In this document: one piece after another, positions 5,339-11,387 of the stretch
Layout of the letters: each line of letters starts with the position of its first letter
How positions within the stretch are numbered: position 1 is the stretch's first letter
Assembly (NCBI GenBank): GCA_030622295.1
Contig: JAUXGI010000012.1
Location: forward strand, 1-11,387
Source of the DNA: Planctomycetota bacterium
GTDB lineage: Bacteria; Planctomycetota; B129-G9
Reading direction: 5' to 3'
Length of the DNA stretch: 11,387 nt
Notes under the pieces: generated by a model
What the model saw: only the letters and a program-made list of their open reading frames with translations
Database searches by the model: none
What the model was told of the DNA's origin: nothing
Made by a program: the position numbers and the translations under genes

Positions 5339-5629
5339 CTATAATTTGTCTTCGACGTTGAGGAGGAAGGCCTTGACGCCCTCGTGTCCCATCTTTTCCC
5401 TCAGGTCCTTGATGGTCTTCATCGCCTTTTTCGCCATATCGTCTTCCATGACGAACATGGTTACCGTGTTCGCTCCGGGCCAGATATGGGTGTCCATGCG
5501 CGGGCCGGTCTTCCTGCCGCGGCCCAGTACGCGCGGCCACTTGGTAAAGCAGTGCACGCCTATCGCCTCGAGGGCATCCATGACATCCTTGTCCATGGCA
5601 ATGTTATATACCGCCATCAGGAGTTTCAC
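5339..5629 (-). CDS. P-II-like transporter-associated protein (PG0541 family)
   Basis: 96 residues, cytoplasmic, with no membrane segment. Hallmarks of the PG0541-type family are an N-terminal strand (LLMAVYNIAMD, 3-13), FTKWPRVLGRGRKTGP (28-43) and THIWPGANTVTMFVMED (47-63), consistent with a small ferredoxin-like P-II fold. The Porphyromonas gingivalis namesake lies beside an RND efflux locus; the biochemical role is unknown, but a regulatory partner of the pump is plausible. The start is a GTG at 5629, chosen because AAGGAGGTG, the best ribosome site in the operon, lies six bases upstream. The gene overlaps the end of RND2 by 26 bases, and the terminator at 5220-5244 follows. It lacks an obvious nucleotide-binding T-loop as in GlnB, so it should not be called a nitrogen regulator. 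Confidence 0.82.
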   Translation of the reverse strand: MKLLMAVYNIAMDKDVMDALEAIGVHCFTKWPRVLGRGRKTGPRMDTHIWPGANTVTMFVMEDDMAKKAMKTIKDLREKMGHEGVKAFLLNVEDKL

Positions 5630-8600
5630 CTTGCACCTCCTTCACTTTTTTATGCTTTTCCCTGCGCTCGAACATGCTGTAGATAGTCGGCACCAGGATA
5701 AGCGTAACAAGAGTGGAAACCAGTAGTCCCCCGATAACCGTCACGCCGATAGGCCGCCACATCTCCGAGCCTTCACCCGGCGCAAGGGCCAGTGGCAACA
5801 TGCCAAAGATGGTCGTGAACGCGGTCATCAGCACGGGCCGCAGGCGTCGGGCGCCCGCCGTCGTCACCGCTTCCGTTATGTTATAGCCCCGCGCCCGGAG
5901 TATGTTGATGTAGTCGATGAGCACTATAGCGTTGTTCACCACGATTCCCACCAGCAATATCGTGCCGATAAACGACATCAGGTTCAGCGTGGTGCCCGTA
6001 AGGACAAGGAACGCTATAACGCCGGAGAACGCGAAGGGAACGGAGAACATTACGACGAACGGCAGTTTGAGCGACTCGAACTGTGAGGCCATGACCATGA
6101 ACACGAGTATTATACCCATGGCGAGCAGTATATACAGGTCGCCGAACGATTCACGCTGTTCTTTCACCTGGCCGCCCTGCTCGATGTTGACTCCCGCGGG
6201 TATTTTGCCTTCGGCTTTTATCTCTTCTATCTTTTTTTCCACGTCACGTACGACTTCGCCCAGTGAACGCTGGAACGCCTGTGCATCGACTCTCACGACC
6301 CTCTGCCGGTTCTTTCGCTCGATCGTGACCGGCCCCTGTTCGCGCTCCAGTCTTGCTATGGTGGCTGCGACTATCTTCCGGCCGTTCGGCAGGGTGATGA
6401 CCGTGTCCAGGATTTGCTCCGTGTCCTGCCGGTATTCCGGCGCGAGTCTTAGTTCGATGTCGTACTCTCGGCTGCCTTTCCTGTAGGTGCTGGCGGTTGA
6501 CCCGCGGTACAGCGTCTCTATATCGCGGGCGACCGCGGCCACGTCAGCGCCCACATCCCGAGCCTTTTGCTTGTCGATTTTCAGTTGCAGTTCGGGCCTG
6601 CCCAACTTAAGGCTGATAGTGGGGTTTTTACCTCCCGGGGTATGCTCGATTAACTCTTTCAACTGTTCCGCGATTTTATACGATTCTTCCAGATCGTAGC
6701 CGAGCACCTCCATGGAAATCGGCTGTCCCTCGCCCTGGAGCAGCCGGTCAAGCGGATTGCCGGCGTCATAGTGTATCTTTTCGATATAGGGCGCGTACTT
6801 CGACTGCTTTACCTTTTCGATAATTCTCTGCCCGAGTTCTTCGGTTCGGAAATCGCGCTTTGAGACCGACACCAGTTTCGCGCTCACCTCGCCTATATAG
6901 CTGCCCCGCCCCCTGCCGAATGCCGAGCTGAGGCCGGATGACGGTTCGCCGCATTCCGTGAACGAAATTTTGACGGCCTCGCCTCCGAGTTCGTTCATCA
7001 CCTTATCTATGTAATCCGCTACCTCGGCCGTCTCTTCGGCCTTGGTGCCGACCTTCAATCTGTATCGAATCTTCAGGTCGCCCGCATCCTGCGCCGGGAA
7101 GAACTCCGAGCCCACGGCGGGAAGCAGCGCGACAGTGACGGCAAGCGCGAAACCGCCGATGGCCAGCACCGTGCCCTTGTGCTTCAACGCCCAGCCCAGA
7201 ACGGAGGAGTAAGATGACTCTATTTTCTTGAAGATGTCTTCGCTGGTTAAATAGAACTTTCGCAAAAACGGGTTTGAGGGCAGCATCTGCTCGGCGGGCT
7301 TGAGCAGTCTCGAACAAAGCATCGGCGTAAGCAACAGGGCGCAAAAAAGCGAGGCCGCAATGGTGACCGTCACGGCGACCGCCAGCTGCGTGAACATTAT
7401 CCCCACCATACCCGTCAGGAACAGAAGCGGCAGGAAGACTACGATGGTCGTCAATGTTGAAGCAGTGATGGCGTTGCCGACCTCCGCCGCGCCGTAAACA
7501 CTCGCCTCGCCCACTTTTTCGCCCCTCTCGACATGGCCGATTACATTCTCCAGCACTACGACGGAATTGTCCACCACCATCCCTATCCCTATGGCAATGC
7601 TCGCCAGGGATATTATGTTTATCGTGAAACCCAGCAGGTAAAGGAATATGAACGCGATGATGAGCGAGAACGGAATGGTTATGGCGATAACCGCGCTGGA
7701 GCGCAGGTTCCTGAGGAACAACAGCGTGACGATGACAACCAGGACCCCGCCCACGAGCACGGTCATGCCCAGGTTTGACAGGGAGTTCTCGATGAACGTG
7801 GACGTATCGAAGAGTTCGATTACCTTGACGTCTTCCGGCAGTTTCTTTTGGGTCTCCTCCATGCGCTCACGCACGCGGCGCGTCACGTCCACCGTGTTCG
7901 CGCCGGAGCGCTTCTGGACCACCATCCACATCGACTCGCGGCCGTCGACCTTCGCCACTTCCGTTCTCTCAACGAACCCCAGCGTAATCCGCCTGTCGAC
8001 AAGGATGTCCTTCATGTAAACGGCCGCATCGCCGGACGTCTTTATTATCAGGTCTTCAATTTCTTCCGGCTTTTCAAATTCGGCGGGTATTCGGATTGTA
8101 TATTGGATACGGCCGACCTTCATGCTGCCGGCGGGCTTGGTCACGTTGGCGGCCTTTATCGCCGCATCTATTTCCGTCAGAGAGATGTCCCGCGCGTTCA
8201 GGGCGTTGGGGTCCAGGCGCAGGTTTATCTGTTTCTTGCGGCCGCCGAATATCTGGACTGAACCGACGCCCGGCACGCTCTCCAGGTCCTTGGCGATTAT
8301 ATCGTCGGCTATGTCATACAACTCGTTCCAGTTTGTGTCCGCCTGCAGACCGTAGAAAATAACGGGTATGATGGACGTGTTGAACTTGAAGATGATAGGC
8401 TTTTCTATGTCGTCCGGCAGCATCTCCGCGGCGAAGTCCAGCCGGTCGCGGATGTCGTTCGACGCCGCGTCGAGGTCCGTACCCCAGTCAAACTTCAGCC
8501 TGACGACTGAAATTCCCTCCTTTGACGTGGAGCGTATCTCGTCCACCCCGTCGACTATCGCCAGTTGGTTTTCGACGACCTCGGTTAACTTCTCCTCCAC

Positions 8601-8774
8601 ATCCTTCGTGCTCGCACCCGTCCAGGTGATGATTACGCTGATTACAGGCGGCTCAATCTCCGGGTAAAGGTCAAGCGGCAGGTTAAGCGCGGAGTATATC
8701 CCTATCATCATGAGGCCCAAGAAGAGCATCATGACCGTGACGGGTCTGGAAACGCCTAATTGCGGCAGTTTCAT
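5604..8774 (-). CDS. RND efflux transporter, AcrB/HAE1-type (RND2)
   Basis: 1056 residues, full length for a hydrophobe/amphiphile RND pump. It has the standard plan: TM1 at about 11-30, a periplasmic porter/docking loop (about 35-335), TM2-TM6 (about 336-490), a second periplasmic loop (about 550-875) and TM8-TM12 (about 876-1035). It exports substrate from the inner membrane or periplasm using the proton gradient. The TM4 relay region reads GMVVDNSVVV, with D402 followed by N403 rather than the paired Asp-Asp of AcrB. TM10 reads GIVVNNAIVLIDY, with Asn (947/948) where AcrB has its relay Lys. Both variants occur in RND homologues. The ATG overlaps the MFP stop as ATGA. Its C-terminal half is strongly similar to the RND1 fragment upstream, so the two are paralogues. 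Substrate cannot be read from sequence; no metal-pump (CzcA) signature stands out. Confidence 0.95.
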   Translation of the reverse strand: MKLPQLGVSRPVTVMMLFLGLMMIGIYSALNLPLDLYPEIEPPVISVIITWTGASTKDVEEKLTEVVENQLAIVDGVDEIRSTSKEGISVVRLKFDWGTDLDAASNDIRDRLDFAAEMLPDDIEKPIIFKFNTSIIPVIFYGLQADTNWNELYDIADDIIAKDLESVPGVGSVQIFGGRKKQINLRLDPNALNARDISLTEIDAAIKAANVTKPAGSMKVGRIQYTIRIPAEFEKPEEIEDLIIKTSGDAAVYMKDILVDRRITLGFVERTEVAKVDGRESMWMVVQKRSGANTVDVTRRVRERMEETQKKLPEDVKVIELFDTSTFIENSLSNLGMTVLVGGVLVVIVTLLFLRNLRSSAVIAITIPFSLIIAFIFLYLLGFTINIISLASIAIGIGMVVDNSVVVLENVIGHVERGEKVGEASVYGAAEVGNAITASTLTTIVVFLPLLFLTGMVGIMFTQLAVAVTVTIAASLFCALLLTPMLCSRLLKPAEQMLPSNPFLRKFYLTSEDIFKKIESSYSSVLGWALKHKGTVLAIGGFALAVTVALLPAVGSEFFPAQDAGDLKIRYRLKVGTKAEETAEVADYIDKVMNELGGEAVKISFTECGEPSSGLSSAFGRGRGSYIGEVSAKLVSVSKRDFRTEELGQRIIEKVKQSKYAPYIEKIHYDAGNPLDRLLQGEGQPISMEVLGYDLEESYKIAEQLKELIEHTPGGKNPTISLKLGRPELQLKIDKQKARDVGADVAAVARDIETLYRGSTASTYRKGSREYDIELRLAPEYRQDTEQILDTVITLPNGRKIVAATIARLEREQGPVTIERKNRQRVVRVDAQAFQRSLGEVVRDVEKKIEEIKAEGKIPAGVNIEQGGQVKEQRESFGDLYILLAMGIILVFMVMASQFESLKLPFVVMFSVPFAFSGVIAFLVLTGTTLNLMSFIGTILLVGIVVNNAIVLIDYINILRARGYNITEAVTTAGARRLRPVLMTAFTTIFGMLPLALAPGEGSEMWRPIGVTVIGGLLVSTLVTLILVPTIYSMFERREKHKKVKEVQGETPDGGI

Positions 8775-10006
8775 TCCGGTGAATCCCCGAATGTTTTTTT
8801 CTCTTCTTTACTGTCGAAGACCGGTTGAACCATCTCACCCTTGCCGGAGATTTTGACCTTTGATCCTTCGGTGAGTTTTGCCTGCCCGCCTACTACGAGA
8901 GTCTCGCCCTCATTGAGCCCATCGACTATTTCCACGAACCGGCCCTCCCAGATGCCCAGGATTACCTCCTTCTTCTTCGCGACGCCGTCTTTGACGACGA
9001 AGACGAAATTGTCATCGGACACCCTCAAGACCGCATCCGCCGGTATCCTCACCGCATCCTCTTTCGCGCACACGAAGAACCTGACCCTGGCGTACAAGTT
9101 CCCGCGGGTTTTGCGCCCGTTTTTCTCGACTGCCTTGCGGTCCAGGATTACCTCGACGGGCGTGGTCCTCGTGGCGCGGTCGCTTTCTTCATAGACTTTA
9201 CTCACGGTCTCGATAATGCCGCCGTCTGTGTTCAGACCGTCCTCGTCTTCCAGCAGGATTTCCACCTTCGTCGCACCCTCGCGTATCCTGCCTTCCCCGA
9301 TGTAACGGTTCAGCACGTACGCGATAACCCTTAACCTGTCCATGTGAATAAGTCTCAATACGGGCGTGCCCGGCCCCACGGTCGCGCCCACATCCACATA
9401 GACTATGCTGACTATTCCGTCGAAAGGCGCCCTCAGGAATGCCTGCTCATATTCCCACGTCTTGGACTCCATCTCCGCCTTTTTGCTCCTGGTCTCCTCG
9501 ACCGAAATGCGGTACTCCGAGACCGCGTCGTCTCTTTGCATCTCGGTCGCCGAGCCTTCTTCGAAGAGCCTCTCCCAGCGTTTTTTCTCGCGCAAATTGT
9601 TTTCCTCGACTCGCAGCGCCTTCTGGTAATCGGCCGCCGCCTTTTCCATATCCGCTTCAAGCCCCTCATAATCAAGCACGGCCAGTATTTCTCCCTTTTT
9701 TACGCCAAGATTTTCCGTCACCGGAATCTCCGCTCCGTCCCTTTCCAGCGTCAGCGATACGACCCGGCCCTGAATCTGCGGCGTCAGTTCCACCTCGTAC
9801 AGCGGCCCCACGTTGCCGTTATAGGTTCTTATCTCGCCGATAGTCCCCTTCTCAACCTCGATTACGCGCACGTCTATCGTCCGCGCACCGCGCTTCTCCT
9901 CCTCGGGTTCAAACATCTTCGCGACAAAGTCGCCGCCGAAAACCACTATCGCCGCGAGCACCCCGACGACAAGCAGACCCGTCGCTATCTTCAAGAAAAT
10001 CTTCAT
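8771..10006 (-). CDS. RND periplasmic adaptor (membrane-fusion protein, HlyD/AcrA-like)
   Basis: 411 residues. An uncleaved-looking N-terminal membrane anchor (about 5-23) has no lipobox cysteine, so it is tethered by a helix rather than by lipid. The order is typical: first lipoyl half (QIQGRVVSL to GEILAVLD, 78-112), coiled-coil hairpin rich in Glu, Lys and Arg (about 114-187), second lipoyl half (LRAPFDGIVSIVYVDVGATV, 191-210), beta-barrel (about 225-310) and membrane-proximal domain (about 315-400). It links the inner-membrane pump to an outer-membrane channel, which is absent from this window. It sits between two RND genes with ATGA overlaps on both sides, so it is probably shared by, or co-translated with, both pumps. 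The coding strand has a run of seven A near the C-terminus (8794-8800). Confidence 0.93.
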   Translation of the reverse strand: MKIFLKIATGLLVVGVLAAIVVFGGDFVAKMFEPEEEKRGARTIDVRVIEVEKGTIGEIRTYNGNVGPLYEVELTPQIQGRVVSLTLERDGAEIPVTENLGVKKGEILAVLDYEGLEADMEKAAADYQKALRVEENNLREKKRWERLFEEGSATEMQRDDAVSEYRISVEETRSKKAEMESKTWEYEQAFLRAPFDGIVSIVYVDVGATVGPGTPVLRLIHMDRLRVIAYVLNRYIGEGRIREGATKVEILLEDEDGLNTDGGIIETVSKVYEESDRATRTTPVEVILDRKAVEKNGRKTRGNLYARVRFFVCAKEDAVRIPADAVLRVSDDNFVFVVKDGVAKKKEVILGIWEGRFVEIVDGLNEGETLVVGGQAKLTEGSKVKISGKGEMVQPVFDSKEEKKTFGDSPE

Positions 10007-11387
10007 GATTCCGTGTCCTCACTGTTCCGTGCTTTTTCAGGTTCGTCCGCCCCCGCAGGCAGGCGGACTTCGCGCTCCCCGCGAACAATTTCCAGGGCAG
10101 GGACAGCCGCCTTTCTTTTTTCCTCTTTGCGGGCCTTGTGCTGCTCGAAGAGGCTGTAGATGACCGGGACGAGCAGGAGTGTTACCAGCGTGGATACTGA
10201 CAGTCCGCCGATGACGGTGATGCCGAGCGGCCGCCATATTTCCGCGCCCTCGCCCCCGCTCAAGGCCATGGGAGTCATGCCCAGGACGGTCGTGAAGGTG
10301 ATGATGAGGACGGGACGCAGGCGGTCCGAGCCGCCGGTCCTGACGGCATCCATAAGGCTCAAGCCTCTCTGGCGCAGGATATTGATATAGTCTATCAGTA
10401 CGATTGCGTTGTTGACGACTATGCCCATCAGCATTATCAGCCCGACGAAGGACATGATGCTCAGTGATGTCTGCGTGGCGGCGAGCAGCGCCGCGACACC
10501 GACAAAGGCGAACGGCACTGAGAACATGACTATGAACGGGTTCCTGAGCGACTCGAACTGCGAGGCCATGACCATGTAGACCAGTATCACGCCGAGAACC
10601 AGCACGATGGCGAGGTCTCTGAACGATTCGCGTTGTTCCTTGACGCTGCCGGCCTGCTCGATGCTCACGGAGGGTGGAATTCTCACCTCGGCTTTTGTGC
10701 GTTTCTCGATATCGGCGATAACCTCGCCAAGCGTGCGGCCTTCGACGTCGGCCTCGACCCTGACCATGCGCTCCTGGTTCTTTCTGTCAATGCTGACCGG
10801 GCCGCGAGTCTCTTCAACGTCCGCGATGTTGTCCAGGAGCACCGATCCATGGCCGGGTATGGGTATGACGCTGTTGCGGAGGTCTTCCACGGAGCGGCGC
10901 TGGCCGGGCTGAAGGCGCATGAAGATGTCGTATTCCTTGTCCGCCTCGCGGAACTTCGTGGCTGCCTTCCCGTAGAAATACGTGCGCAGGGCTTCGGCCA
11001 CGTCCGTGATGTTCAGACCCATTGACGCCGCCTTTTGGCGGTTCACGCGCACGGTCAACTCCGGCTTGCCGACATCCAGGCTTATCGTGGGGTCCTTCGC
11101 GCCAGGGGTCTTCCTGACTATTTCTTTTATTTGTTCGGCTATGCGGTTTGTCTCTTCGAGGTTATGACCGAGGATTTCGATGGATATGGGCCTGGCCCCG
11201 CCGAGCAGTACCCGCTCCATCGGATTTCCCGTATCCACGGAGAGTTTTGTTATGTCGGCACTCCAATCCGCCTGCTCTATCCTTTCCACAACGGCGCGGA
11301 CGATTTCTTTAGTGGAGCGGTCACGCTTTGCCTTCCTGACCAGTTTTGCGCCGACCAGGCCGATGTGGGATCCTTCTTTGTAGCCGA
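10003..11387 (-). CDS. RND efflux transporter, AcrB/HAE1-type (RND1), C-terminal part
   Basis: The frame is open to the right edge. The window holds the last 460 residues of a protein expected to be about 1050 long, so no start is visible; a GTG at 11289 is internal. The fragment covers the end of the second periplasmic domain and TM8-TM12. Landmarks are KEQRESFRDL before TM8, MVMASQFESLRNPF, GIVVNNAIVLIDYIN in TM10 (again Asn rather than the AcrB Lys) and GEGAEIWRPLGITVIGG before TM12. The same blocks occur in RND2, often identical. The charged cytoplasmic tail after LFEQHK is about 45 residues, longer than RND2's, and contains VRLPAGADEP encoded by an inverted repeat (10045-10068). The stop overlaps the adaptor start as ATGA. 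Either a duplicated pump or one half of a hetero-oligomeric pump like MdtB/MdtC. Confidence 0.94.
   Translation of the reverse strand, partial: GYKEGSHIGLVGAKLVRKAKRDRSTKEIVRAVVERIEQADWSADITKLSVDTGNPMERVLLGGARPISIEILGHNLEETNRIAEQIKEIVRKTPGAKDPTISLDVGKPELTVRVNRQKAASMGLNITDVAEALRTYFYGKAATKFREADKEYDIFMRLQPGQRRSVEDLRNSVIPIPGHGSVLLDNIADVEETRGPVSIDRKNQERMVRVEADVEGRTLGEVIADIEKRTKAEVRIPPSVSIEQAGSVKEQRESFRDLAIVLVLGVILVYMVMASQFESLRNPFIVMFSVPFAFVGVAALLAATQTSLSIMSFVGLIMLMGIVVNNAIVLIDYINILRQRGLSLMDAVRTGGSDRLRPVLIITFTTVLGMTPMALSGGEGAEIWRPLGITVIGGLSVSTLVTLLLVPVIYSLFEQHKARKEEKRKAAVPALEIVRGEREVRLPAGADEPEKARNSEDTES
10045..10068. repeat. Palindrome inside the RND1 coding tail
   Basis: GTCCGCC (10045-10051), a 10-base loop and GGCGGAC (10062-10068). 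The arms echo the TCCGCC/GGCGGA core of the palindrome at 4032-4059. In the RND1 frame it encodes VRLPAGAD, in a tail that RND2 lacks. It may be a small palindrome that inserted in frame. Confidence 0.5.

Noticed and set aside
5339..5629. GlnB/GlnK nitrogen regulator
   Set aside because: The T-loop and uridylylation-site signature are missing, and the motifs and pump neighbour fit the PG0541-type family better.
5157..5726. Plus-strand frame of 189 codons crossing the repeats into the efflux genes
   Set aside because: It begins in a repeat, runs antisense to two real genes, and looks like translated terminator and pyrimidine tract.

Overview
The window reads as a chromosomal segment of a Gram-negative-type bacterium with moderately high GC. 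The evidence is a prolipoprotein signal peptidase, a tripartite RND efflux operon with a membrane-fusion protein, a DksA/TraR-type zinc-finger regulator and a XerD recombinase. A bacterial GH3-type synthetase, a P-II-like protein partnered with an RND pump and many small intergenic palindromes fit an uncultivated, non-proteobacterial lineage (for example PVC or a neighbouring candidate phylum). That placement is inference only. I see no plasmid, phage, CRISPR, rRNA or tRNA signals.

Layout. Bases 1-3154 hold a minus-strand gene string read from high to low coordinates: lspA, an alpha/beta hydrolase, a radical SAM protein with extra C-terminal cysteines, and the N-terminal 112 residues of a GH3 auxin-responsive-promoter-type acyl-acid-amido synthetase that runs off the left edge. 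Spacing is tight (46 bp, an ATGA overlap, 49 bp). Upstream lies a structured intergenic stretch (3155-3471), then dksA/TraR on the minus strand (3472-3849) with a near-consensus sigma70 promoter (-35 at 3927-3932, -10 at 3904-3909). A repeat-rich leader (3919-4137) separates it from xerD, the only plus-strand gene (4138-5022).

Bases 5023-5338 are non-coding and contain two of the three copies of a 58-bp dispersed repeat plus terminator hairpins for the convergent xerD and efflux operons. Bases 5339-11387 are a minus-strand efflux operon read RND1 (partial, entering from the right edge), MFP, RND2, P-II-like protein. Its junctions are two ATGA stop/start overlaps and one 26-bp overlap, so the four products are probably translationally coupled and act together as an envelope efflux system. 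No TolC-like outer-membrane factor is in view.

The points most worth following up are: the lspA-hydrolase-radical SAM-GH3 gene string as a possible uncharacterised biosynthetic unit; the RND-MFP-RND-P-II-like arrangement; a 58-bp repeat that ends in terminator-like hairpins; and a second repeat/palindrome family that apparently supplies the ribosome-binding site of xerD and has a look-alike inside the coding tail of RND1.
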